NCBI RefSeq assembly: GCF_049537155.1 | Contig: NZ_JBMVQZ010000011.1 | Location: 1-64,000, forward strand | Reading direction: 5' to 3' | Source: Limisphaera sp049537155 | GTDB lineage: Bacteria > Verrucomicrobiota > Verrucomicrobiia > Limisphaerales > Limisphaeraceae | Length of the DNA: 64,000 nucleotides | The notes under the pieces: model-generated | The model's database searches: none | The model's input: only the letters and a program-made list of their open reading frames with translations | Told to the model about the DNA's origin: nothing | Position numbers and translations under genes: made by a program | Shown here: one piece after another, positions 1-7,500 of the stretch | Layout of the letters: every line of letters begins with the position of its first letter | How positions within the stretch are numbered: position 1 is the stretch's first letter

Positions 1-1
1 T

Positions 2-1423
2 TGGGGCGGGGACGAACTGGGCCAGAGCCTGCGCTGGAGCACCAACACGGTCAATCGGCTGAGCCAGTACACCGGCCGGACGGTGCCGGGATATGTGGGG
101 GTGTCCGGGGAGGCTGCCGAGGCGGCGACGGTGACGTTGTGGTGGGGGAGCAACGAATGGGCGCGGGCGATTCAGCAGGGCCGGTACTGGTACGGTGAGG
201 CTGTGGTGAACAACGCGACGGGCTCGGTCTGGGTGGTGATTACGAACCTGGGCGTGGTGCGGGGCCAACCGGACCGGGTGCAGTCGGAGACGCGGTCGGC
301 CTTTGTGCCGCAGACGCCGGAGCTGCTGATCCACGATCTGGACGGCAACCTTGTCCGGGACGGCAGGTGGCTGTACTATTGGGATGCTGAGAACCGGCTG
401 ACGAGGGTGATCACCGTGGCGGGTCCATCGTCCAGCTTTCGTCGGGTGGAATGGAAGTACGACGCCTGGGGTCGGCGGACAAGGCAGACTTCGTACGTCT
501 TGAGCAACGGGGTGTGGCAGGTGGTGGAGGACTTGAAGTTCGTGAGCGATCCTGAGCTGTTCGGCCGTCACATCGCCGAACTGAATGCGACGAACAACGC
601 CTTGGTGCGTGCGTACGTGTGGGGCTTGGATCTGTCGGAGACCCTCGAGGGCGCCGGTGGTGTTGGTGGGCTGTTGTGGGTTCGGATGGCCACCGGCCCT
701 GCCGCAGGCACCCACTTCGTCACCTACGACGGCAACGGGAACGTGTGGAACCTGGTTTCGGCGTCCACGGGCACCGAAACCGCCCGGTACGAGTACGGTC
801 CCTTTGGCGAGCCCGTCCGCCTGAGCGGTCCTGCGGCCCGTACCAATCCCTTCCGCTTCAGCACCGAACGCACCGAAGACTTCACCGGTTTGCTTCTTTA
901 CGAATACCGGGCGTATAGTCCCAGCTTGGGCCGCTGGTTGAGCAGGGATCTCATTGAGGAGGCTGGTGGACACAACCTAAAGAGCATGCTCGCCAATGAT
1001 CCCGTGGCAGGCACCGATGCTATGGGTCTTGACGCGGTTGGGAAGGCATATCAGGAAGATGGTATGCTCGGGCATGCTGCGTTGGAAGTAGCTGGACGAG
1101 GGTACGGCTTTGGCCACTGGAAGTTGCGTGTGTTCTTCTCTGTCGGGACTACCAGAGGGTACGAAGCAACAGTGAAGCCTCGGCGAGTCTGGCAATTGGA
1201 GATAACCAGGAAGGGGAAGTTCAAAGACGACGCGGGCGGAAGCTGTTGTTCTGCAACGGCAGAGAGAATTATACAATGCGCCGAGTATTTTAAGCGGACA
1301 TGGGAAGGTAGTTCTTACTCTGCGTCGCGAAATTGCCGGTCCTACGTCAACGCGATAATTAGGAGCTGCTGCCTCGTGCGAGGTAGGGAATGGCATGAAT
1401 CTGCCGAGGAAGAGGATACATGA
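2..1423 (+). CDS. RHS repeat-associated core protein with variable C-terminal domain, 5' end outside window
   Basis: The frame is open from base 2, so this is the 3' part of a larger rhs gene that starts before the window. YD/RHS repeat strands (YDAWGRR, YDGNGNV, YEYGPFGEP) lead into the core ending R-x-Y-S-P-x-L-G-R-W-L-S-R-D and the boundary ...DAMGLD near base 1033. RHS proteins are large secreted or surface shells that encapsulate a C-terminal effector. The C-terminal ~129 residues (bases 1034-1420) differ from the other RHS copies here. They hold GHAALEV and, near the end, NCRSYV, a His-then-Cys order like permuted NlpC/P60 or LRAT folds (inference). The stop overlaps the next gene as ATGA, as expected for a toxin-immunity pair. 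The RHS assignment is secure; the activity of the C-terminus is not. Confidence 0.9.
   Translation, partial: WGGDELGQSLRWSTNTVNRLSQYTGRTVPGYVGVSGEAAEAATVTLWWGSNEWARAIQQGRYWYGEAVVNNATGSVWVVITNLGVVRGQPDRVQSETRSAFVPQTPELLIHDLDGNLVRDGRWLYYWDAENRLTRVITVAGPSSSFRRVEWKYDAWGRRTRQTSYVLSNGVWQVVEDLKFVSDPELFGRHIAELNATNNALVRAYVWGLDLSETLEGAGGVGGLLWVRMATGPAAGTHFVTYDGNGNVWNLVSASTGTETARYEYGPFGEPVRLSGPAARTNPFRFSTERTEDFTGLLLYEYRAYSPSLGRWLSRDLIEEAGGHNLKSMLANDPVAGTDAMGLDAVGKAYQEDGMLGHAALEVAGRGYGFGHWKLRVFFSVGTTRGYEATVKPRRVWQLEITRKGKFKDDAGGSCCSATAERIIQCAEYFKRTWEGSSYSASRNCRSYVNAIIRSCCLVRGREWHESAEEEDT
380..960 (+). repeat. RHS core direct repeat, copy 1
   Basis: This stretch, encoding WDAENRLTRV through GRWLSRD, recurs with high nucleotide identity at about 2512-3084 and, from its second half, at about 4642-5028. 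It is the homologous arm through which displaced C-terminal cassettes could recombine into the main rhs gene. Confidence 0.85.
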
Positions 1424-1830
1424 TCCGCACAAAACGAGGTCAGGAAGTGCCAGCGTGCCAAGGGAGTGGTGAGGTCGCGGTGTGGTGGATACGCGTGGCG
1501 CTGGCAACTGCCCTGGTGGGCGTGGTGTTTGGGGCATGGGTGCACAGACAGCGCATGTTACGCGCAATGGAATATAACGCCTGCATGCACGCGCTGAAAA
1601 CATGGCAGGACTACCGGCGGCATGGGATTGTAACCCAAAAGGAGTCGACGGTTCTGTTGGCTTTTTCTTGCAATTATGCGGTTGTGTTGGATGGGGTGAC
1701 GAACGAGTGTCAGGTTGGCATTTTATGGGGTTGGGCCGGCGGGGAGAAACTGCTTCTTTTCGTTACCCACGATGGTCGGGTGATTTCGTACGGCCGCGTA
1801 AGCGATGAACGGTACCTCATGTGTCCCTAG
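1420..1830 (+). CDS. small membrane-anchored protein, candidate immunity protein of the first RHS module
   Basis: 136 residues with one hydrophobic segment at about residues 22-42 and a soluble C-terminal part. The ATG overlaps the RHS stop (ATGA) and a GAGGA-like ribosome site precedes it; a GTG at 1480 would remove most of the tail before the membrane segment. No known family was recognised. The C-terminal strand VTHDGRV resembles the ends of the small proteins at 3956, 5658 and 6919, each of which lies in this rhs island. Position and overlap suggest it neutralises the adjacent RHS C-terminal domain, probably from the membrane. That role is inferred from context and from the general layout of polymorphic toxin loci. 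Confidence 0.65.
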   Translation: MIRTKRGQEVPACQGSGEVAVWWIRVALATALVGVVFGAWVHRQRMLRAMEYNACMHALKTWQDYRRHGIVTQKESTVLLAFSCNYAVVLDGVTNECQVGILWGWAGGEKLLLFVTHDGRVISYGRVSDERYLMCP

Positions 1831-1891
1831 ATGTAAGATGGCCGGAATGCCCGTTGCGGCCGGAGACACGGAAATACGCACGTTGAAGCTA

Positions 1892-2256
1892 CAACCTATC
1901 CAACAACCATTGACAAGCATTTGTGACGTAGTCATCATGCAGTTGAGCTGACACTTACAGACAGGCTGTTGGATTGCTTTTGCACGCGCATTTCGGATCC
2001 TCACGGGAACCCGAAGGGCCACCGTCCGCGGACCAATAAGCGGAAAACACGGGCGGGAGTTGCCGGGCTCTTGGCCAACGGAGCCAAATGGAAGGATCTG
2101 CCTCGACTGTTCGGGTCGAGAAGGGCGGCTCAGCTGGTCTTCCAGTGCATGGTACGGCAGGGGATATGCGAGCGGTCGTTGCGCGGGGGCAACTTCGGAA
2201 ACCGCAGCGGTAGCATCGGCTCCACGAATGCTTTTGGGATTCGGCGTGTTGTGGAC
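1892..2256 (+). mobile_element. decayed 5' part of an IS5-like element
   Basis: The segment matches the intact element at 7501-8332 from its left end (AACCT-TCC-A...) through the block GTGACGTAGTCATCATGCAG and the transposase start. The translated pieces LLANGAKWKDLP and the region equivalent to YECFPDAAF are recognisable. Frames are broken and the rest of the transposase is missing beyond about 2256, so it cannot be active. It separates the first RHS module from the displaced second one. Confidence 0.8.
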
Positions 2257-2494
2257 CCCGGGGTAGCAGCGGTCCATTACGAGACTCTGGTGGGGGAGGC
2301 GGCGGTGGTCGATTCAGGAATATCAGTGGTGGCAGTGACAGACGCGGGGGAAATGGCTCAAAGAGCACCACCGAGGAGCGGAGAACACAGAGGTGTCACA
2401 GAGGTGGAGACGGGCTGGGAGCCTGTGAAGGCGCGGGTACGGCTTTACCTGCCCTGTGATTGCCGGAGGGTGGCAGAGCCTTGCTGGCCACTGA
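2257..2494. other. spacer between IS remnant and second RHS cassette
   Basis: No credible gene was seen. The RHS frame becomes open at 2495 after an in-frame TGA. Homology to the first rhs gene begins abruptly around 2501-2511, which marks the breakpoint of the displaced cassette. Confidence 0.5.
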
Positions 2495-2511
2495 CGGCGG
2501 CTGTATAGTTG

Positions 2512-3084
2512 GGATGCTGAGAACCGGCTGACGAGGGTGATCACGGTGGCGGGTCCTTCATCCAGCTTCTGTCGTGTGGACTGGAAGTACGACGCGATGG
2601 GTCGGCGGGTGCGGCAGACGTCGTACGTCTTGAGCAACGGGGTGTGGCAGGTGGTGGAGGACGTGAAGTTCGTGAGCGATCCTGAGCTGTTCGGTCGTCA
2701 CGTGGCGGAGTTGCATGCCACCAACAACAGCTTGGTGCGTGCGTACATCTGGGGCCTGGACCTCTCAGAGACCCTCGGCGGCGGCGGAGGGGTGGGAGGG
2801 CTGCTGTGGGTTCGGCTGGCCACCGGCCCTGCCGCGGGCACGCGCTTCGTCTGCTACGACGGCAACGGGAACGTGTGGAACGTGGTGTCGGCCACCACCG
2901 GCACCGAAAGGGCCCGCTACGAATACGGTCCCTTTGGCGAACCCCTCCGCCTGAGCGGCCCTGCGGCCCGTACCAATCCCTTCCGTTTCTCCACCAAGCG
3001 CACCGAGTACTTTACTGGCTTGGTCCTGTACGAGTACCGCGCATACAGTCCAACCTTGGGCCGCTGGTTGAGCAGGGATCCTAA
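2512..3084 (+). repeat. RHS core direct repeat, copy 2
   Basis: Near-identical to bases 380-960, with scattered substitutions. It ends where the variable C-terminal domain begins. Confidence 0.85.
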
Positions 3085-3664
3085 AGGGGAACACGGCGGC
3101 CGGAATCTTCATTGTTTTGTGGTCAACGCGCCACCCCGGCTTTGGGATCGGCTTGGACTGGACTACTGGATCGTTATTGCGAAGGGCGTGTGCGGTATCA
3201 ACCATTGGGTGATGGTCGGTGACGATGGTGCTGGGGGTGCGTATGCGATTGAGTTCGGTCCTGACACAACTAAACCCTTCTCGCCACGCAGGATCTGTGG
3301 CCGGGGAAAGTTTACATATCAACACCTGCCGGAAGCGGCGACAAATGTCGTGTCGAGGTACGAAGGGGTCGTCAACCACGTGCACACAAGTGAGCAGGTG
3401 GACAAGGGATTAGCGGAGGCAGCGGCGTCCTTGGGCGATACAACTATGACGTACTGCATTTTAATCAATGATTGCCGCAGCATTGTTGATTGTGTGTACG
3501 AGAAGCTGGCCGAAAACCTCATCCGAGAATTCGAACAGATGTGGTCGGACATTGTTGAAAATGCGTCGAAAGCGCAAGACCAAGAGGGAGAGCCACACAG
3601 TAGGGACCTGCGTGGCAGAATCTTGCGGACTGTGGCAGCATCAGGACCCCGTGGAGGAACATGA
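2537..3664 (+). CDS. displaced (orphan) RHS core plus C-terminal domain, 5' truncated
   Basis: Homology to the first rhs gene begins at about base 2501 (LYSWDAENR) with no normal RHS start upstream. The only in-frame start near the junction is GTG 2537, so this may be a silent cassette rather than an expressed gene. The core runs to GRWLSRD and the boundary WDRLGLD near 3160, then a unique domain of about 166 residues. That domain carries NHWVMVGDDG near its start and NDCRSIVDCVY later. This His/Cys order resembles LRAT and permuted NlpC/P60 enzymes and echoes the NCRSYV of the first copy. The last ~45 residues are polar and may be a tail. Orphan rhs C-terminal modules that feed the main gene by recombination are known in enterobacteria. 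Confidence 0.7.
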   Translation: MITVAGPSSSFCRVDWKYDAMGRRVRQTSYVLSNGVWQVVEDVKFVSDPELFGRHVAELHATNNSLVRAYIWGLDLSETLGGGGGVGGLLWVRLATGPAAGTRFVCYDGNGNVWNVVSATTGTERARYEYGPFGEPLRLSGPAARTNPFRFSTKRTEYFTGLVLYEYRAYSPTLGRWLSRDPKGEHGGRNLHCFVVNAPPRLWDRLGLDYWIVIAKGVCGINHWVMVGDDGAGGAYAIEFGPDTTKPFSPRRICGRGKFTYQHLPEAATNVVSRYEGVVNHVHTSEQVDKGLAEAAASLGDTTMTYCILINDCRSIVDCVYEKLAENLIREFEQMWSDIVENASKAQDQEGEPHSRDLRGRILRTVAASGPRGGT

Positions 3665-3903
3665 CGGCCACGTGGATATCGTCTGGAGAGGGCTATGCTC
3701 AATCGCTCGATAGGAAGACCACTAAGGTGGGGTCTGATCGGGCATTTCAGCGGCTGGCCAATGAGAGTCGTACGCACGCAAAGAGGTACGCCTACCACTG
3801 GGAGACGGCGTCGCTGGGCTGCAGCGGAGGTCGACTTGGCGATAGAGCCTCTGTAGCATCTACATGTGGCATCCCTGGTATCGGCTCGCACACCCAGAGT
3901 TGA
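3661..3903 (+). CDS. possible small ORF overlapping the second RHS cassette
   Basis: An 80-codon frame whose ATG overlaps the RHS stop as ATGA, the same junction that joins the first RHS gene to its membrane-anchored partner. The predicted protein is polar, without a membrane segment or a recognisable domain, and composition gives little support. It could be a soluble immunity protein, the remains of one, or chance. The better candidate partner for this cassette is the gene at 3956. Confidence 0.25.
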   Translation: MTATWISSGEGYAQSLDRKTTKVGSDRAFQRLANESRTHAKRYAYHWETASLGCSGGRLGDRASVASTCGIPGIGSHTQS

Positions 3904-3955
3904 CGGTTGCAGAAATCAATGCTGATGAGGTGGGGCTGGCCTCGGGAGAAAGCGT

Positions 3956-4351
3956 ATGGCCACGATGACAAAACGGCGAGTGTTCAAAATCTGCGGGGCT
4001 TTGCTGGGGCTGGTCGTTTTGGCAAAGGTCTGTGACTGCGTGCTTCCGTACGGTCTTGAGGATCGAAAGAGGATCGATACGATAAGAGCCCTGCTGAATC
4101 TTGGAGCGTGGCGGGCGGAGGGTATGCCGGCCTCCTATACGTACAGTAACCATTCGCGGATATTTATGGTGTTTCCGACGAATGTCGTGATAAAAGGTGT
4201 TCGGGTTGAAACCATGTTTTTGTACCGCGATCATTGGACGGAATTGTACGGGCATTATCTGGTCTCGACCAATGGGGATGTCGTCTGGCTACCGAAGCGG
4301 GGGAGGCCGGAGTGGATGGCAAAAGGCGAGCGTCCGGTGTGGTATAAGTGA
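3956..4351 (+). CDS. small membrane-anchored protein, candidate immunity protein of the second RHS module
   Basis: 131 residues: a short basic start, a hydrophobic anchor at about residues 10-31, and a soluble part of about 100 residues. A GGGAGA ribosome site lies just ahead of the ATG. The C-terminal STNGDVVWL matches in spacing the HG/NG-x-V strand of the proteins at 1420, 5658 and 6919. Otherwise the sequences are very different, as expected if each protein is tuned to a different effector. It lies 291 bases after the second RHS cassette. No family was recognised; the immunity role is inferred. Confidence 0.6.
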   Translation: MATMTKRRVFKICGALLGLVVLAKVCDCVLPYGLEDRKRIDTIRALLNLGAWRAEGMPASYTYSNHSRIFMVFPTNVVIKGVRVETMFLYRDHWTELYGHYLVSTNGDVVWLPKRGRPEWMAKGERPVWYK

Positions 4352-4609
4352 GGCGGTGTGAGCTTGCGATGCCGGCGCGCCCCTGTAGTCCTCTGTTGGT
4401 GGGGACGCCGGTGGGCAGGTGAGTGAGAACGGGAGCATGAAGGCAAGATGTGTGTCTGCATGGCGCGCAGCAGCCATTCAAAGCCGCAGCGGTGATCGGG
4501 GGACGGCGCCTCGGGCCGGCAGTCGGGGAATTGAGACGACGTTTATGATCGCCGCGATCCTCCTAGCGGCGTGACGCACGGGTGACGTTGCGAGTAAGGG
4601 GTAGAGGAC
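4352..4609. other. spacer between second and third RHS modules
   Basis: No gene or RHS homology was seen. GAGG ahead of the ATG at 4610 may serve as ribosome site for the third cassette. Confidence 0.4.
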
Positions 4610-5596
4610 ATGTGGCGGAGAGTTGAATCGCGATTGAGCCCGCACGCGGGGGAATTGAACGCGACGAACGGCTCGCCGGTACAGGCGTACATCTGTGGCC
4701 TGGACGTCTCAAAGACCGTGGACGGCGCCGGAGGGGTGGGTGGGCTGTTGTGGGTTCGGGCTGGCACCGGACCTGCTTCTAGCACGCATTTTGTGTGCTA
4801 CGACGGCAACGGGAACGTGTGGAACCTGGTGTCGGCCACCACCGGCACTGAAACCGCCCGTTACGAATACGGTCCTTCTGGCGAGCCCCTCCGCCTGAGC
4901 GGCCCTGCGGTCTGGTTGAACCCCTTCCGCTTCAGCACCAAACGCTCCGAGGATTTCACCGGGCTGGTCCTGTACGAATACCGCGCCTACAATCCCACCC
5001 TTGGCCGCTGGCTGAGCCGGGATCCTATAGAGGAACGTGGAGGGCTTGGTCTGCTGGTCCTGGCTGGCAATGCCTCAGTGGTCCGAATAGACTTTCTCGG
5101 CCTGGACGCCCGGGCACCCAACAGACCCGGGCCGACCGGCAAGCAGGTCACGGCGTGTGTAATGAGGTGTTCGGTGGAGGTTGGTTTAGTGGACTGGATC
5201 CGAAAAAAGCTTGATGCCGTTGATTTCTGTTCGAAGCTCAGAGGTTGGTGCTGGGATCAAGCCGCTGCTCCGCACGAGTCCGACCGGGTGCCTGAGGTGA
5301 AAGAGTGGGTGTCGGAGGACATCGCGGCAAAAAGCGGATCTAAATGGGTGCGGTTCGGCGCTTGTTTAAGCCAGTGCCTCGGTGGTCCCAACTATGAGGA
5401 CGTTTCCATGCTCGTTGGGACGGGCAAGCTCAGGTGTGACTTCGTGCGCCGAACGGTGTTTGTGGACGTGCCGATCTTGGTGGGCGGTGTGCTCGGTTGG
5501 GAGGATTTTTCCTTTCCATTCGAAGCCCAACTCATTATGCATCGCTTTGAATGCAAACTTCTTTTCGGGGATTGCTGTGCTTGTCGCAGAGAGTGA
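4610..5596 (+). CDS. displaced (orphan) RHS core plus cysteine-rich C-terminal domain
   Basis: A 328-residue protein. After about 14 unrelated residues it joins the RHS core at ELNATN, further downstream than the second cassette does, and continues to GRWLSRD and the boundary DFLGLD near 5105. The remaining ~161 residues are unique and cysteine-rich (ACVMRC, WCW, GACLSQC, DCCAC). They show no His-NC pattern and match no toxin family I know. The ATG with a nearby GAGG could allow expression of a short protein, or this may be a silent donor cassette. The next gene, 5658, is the presumed partner. Confidence 0.75.
   Translation: MWRRVESRLSPHAGELNATNGSPVQAYICGLDVSKTVDGAGGVGGLLWVRAGTGPASSTHFVCYDGNGNVWNLVSATTGTETARYEYGPSGEPLRLSGPAVWLNPFRFSTKRSEDFTGLVLYEYRAYNPTLGRWLSRDPIEERGGLGLLVLAGNASVVRIDFLGLDARAPNRPGPTGKQVTACVMRCSVEVGLVDWIRKKLDAVDFCSKLRGWCWDQAAAPHESDRVPEVKEWVSEDIAAKSGSKWVRFGACLSQCLGGPNYEDVSMLVGTGKLRCDFVRRTVFVDVPILVGGVLGWEDFSFPFEAQLIMHRFECKLLFGDCCACRRE
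4642..5028 (+). repeat. RHS core direct repeat, copy 3 (shorter)
   Basis: Corresponds to the downstream two thirds of copies 1 and 2 (ELNATN to GRWLSRD) and is more diverged. A different left breakpoint from copy 2 implies a separate displacement event. Confidence 0.8.
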
Positions 5597-5657
5597 GCCA
5601 GGTTGAGTGTCCCGCACATGTCGAAACCTATAAGCACGTGAACTGCACCGGCAAACA

Positions 5658-6149
5658 ATGACTATGTTGAGACACGCGAGAATGTGCCTTGCCTTGGTGG
5701 AGGCTTTGTTGTTGGCACTGGTGTGGTATATCCTTTTGAGGTGGGCCGCCGATGAATCCACGCTGCCACAGAGGTATGCAAGGGAGGTTGAGCTGTTTCG
5801 AGCCAAGCACCCTGAACTTGCAGCATGGTACATTAACTTCGAACCGCTGTCGCCGGAATTTGTACAGATGCACGCCAGTCTGGCCAATGCAGGTGTGACT
5901 GGAAAACAGAAAGGGTTCATGAGTCGTGTGGAGGATCCGGAGGCAATGGAAAAGTGGCTGACCAGATTGGCCAACGCGTGGACGAACATGTATATGGAGT
6001 GGTACTGGGAAGGCGTTTACAAACCGGGGACAGGGAGGCCTTTCTTTATCAAGTATGGATTTTTTGTGCCAGAAAAGCAAACGGTGCATAGCGGGAGTGG
6101 CCTGTTGATCTTGTCCCATGGGCGAGTTGCCGGGTGGGTGCAGTATTGA
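5658..6149 (+). CDS. small membrane-anchored protein, candidate immunity protein of the third RHS module
   Basis: 163 residues with a hydrophobic anchor at about 7-29, then a charged, Trp/Tyr-rich soluble part ending LSHGRVAGWVQY. That ending is the same kind of HG-x-V strand found at the ends of the proteins at 1420, 3956 and 6919. It starts 61 bases after the third RHS cassette; an ATG two codons in (5664) is an alternative start. No known family was recognised. Codons are more AT-rich than in the housekeeping genes, consistent with an acquired island. The immunity role is inferred from position and architecture. Confidence 0.6.
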   Translation: MTMLRHARMCLALVEALLLALVWYILLRWAADESTLPQRYAREVELFRAKHPELAAWYINFEPLSPEFVQMHASLANAGVTGKQKGFMSRVEDPEAMEKWLTRLANAWTNMYMEWYWEGVYKPGTGRPFFIKYGFFVPEKQTVHSGSGLLILSHGRVAGWVQY

Positions 6150-6918
6150 TACGGGGATGCCGTTTGGTAGCGGCGTCAACGTGGTTGGACCAGACGGAGG
6201 GGCAGGAAGGCGTCGGAGCCTTGTAAGTAGCCGCTGAGAGGCGAAACTGGACAGCGCGACATCGGCAATGAGGAGGAGACGGCTCGGCAAGGGGTTGGGA
6301 CGGTTGAAGACGCACGGCGCGGTTGGAATGCGTGGGACACGCGGCGCGGCGTTGGCCAGGAGGAAGCATGCCCGTGGAGCGGGACTCTGGGCAGGAAGGG
6401 CAAATGACGATCTGTGTGCGGGGCACTGGAACGAAGATCGGTGAGAGAGCCAACGTCAAATGCATCCGCATGGAAGGAATGGCCGCCAAGGAAGTGGCCG
6501 GGTTGGTAGCTGTTCAGGCTCTTCGGCCGGGACAGCTCGCGGATGAGCTGCGCTTTGGGGAGCGGCCTGGAGAGATCCCGGCTCGGGGAGGGTGGACGGT
6601 GACTGGTGGAGGCTCTGCGGTGCACCGTCGTACGAGTGCTCGGCGTTCATGATGGCTGACTGCACGTGGGATCATGGACATGCTCGTCGGTGCGGGTTGC
6701 AGAACCGAGACCGTCCTGATTGCGCGAATGTACGGGCGCGGCCGAGCGGTGTTGCGCTCGACCGTGGCGCTCGGGGCGTGGTTCATATCGCATGCCGGCT
6801 TCTAGGGGAGTGCGGGCCAAGACCGTGCCACGTGTGAAGAAATCGTGTGGGAGGCAGCATCAGGCGGCTGGTGGTGAGTAGCGGAACCTTCGCACGGACA
6901 GGGCAAGCGCAGCTGGGT
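6150..6918. other. long gap, no credible gene
   Basis: About 770 bases with only short, low-complexity frames on both strands. No RHS core, transposase or RNA gene is visible. It sits where a toxin cassette would be expected ahead of the fourth small membrane protein, so it may be what remains after a deletion. Confidence 0.4.
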
Positions 6919-7500
6919 ATGGAACAGAAACTGGCTTCAGTCGACAAAGTGGACGGACTACGGACGACCAGACTCCTGATGTGGTTGGCCCGGTTTGGAA
7001 CATTGACGGCCGCCGTTGCCATCCCGGGGTGGGAATACCTGGCCCGGGAGCATCCGAGGCTGGCGTTGTGGGTGGTCGATCCCACCGCCGCAAGTTGTGT
7101 ACAGGTTATGGAACCGGTTGGGCCGGGTGGTATCTGGTTTGTAACGCGACGGATGGCAGAAACAGACTTCGAGGTACTGACGCTGGCTTTAGAGCGGGGA
7201 CGTTGCAATCCGCCGGAGACAAACTGGTGGAGGGAATTGTTGGCGTCGGTCGAAAGCCATGATTGGTTTCTGTCTGGGCTGAGGGAGTATCAGGAGGGAG
7301 TCAACAGGGGAGGCGTGAGTTTATACTTTGAACGGGTGAGCCGCGTGGGTAGCCGCATTGTGTTGACGAATGGAGTGATGGTGCTTCAGCACGGTGAAAT
7401 CGTGTACCATTACCCTCCGCTGGAAGCTTTGGACAGTCCACGTTTGGAAGGAGAACAAACGAGAACCTATGAGCGGCCGCCTTGGGAAAGTGACAGGTAG
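6919..7500 (+). CDS. small membrane-anchored protein without an adjacent RHS gene (orphan immunity candidate)
   Basis: About 193 residues from ATG 6919; a GTG at 6847 would add 24 residues and is possible. There is a hydrophobic segment at about 17-39, then a soluble domain with VLQHGEIVYHY near residue 155. That resembles the terminal strand of the three other small proteins of the island. No RHS cassette precedes it. The stop codon abuts the left end of the IS5-like element, so the last residues may have been changed by the insertion. No family was recognised. It may be a retained immunity gene whose effector was lost. Confidence 0.55.
   Translation: MEQKLASVDKVDGLRTTRLLMWLARFGTLTAAVAIPGWEYLAREHPRLALWVVDPTAASCVQVMEPVGPGGIWFVTRRMAETDFEVLTLALERGRCNPPETNWWRELLASVESHDWFLSGLREYQEGVNRGGVSLYFERVSRVGSRIVLTNGVMVLQHGEIVYHYPPLEALDSPRLEGEQTRTYERPPWESDR

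Noticed and set aside
6323..6652. 109-codon frame in the gene-free gap of the rhs island
   Set aside because: No domain, no hydrophobic segment, poor ribosome site and composition like random high-GC sequence.
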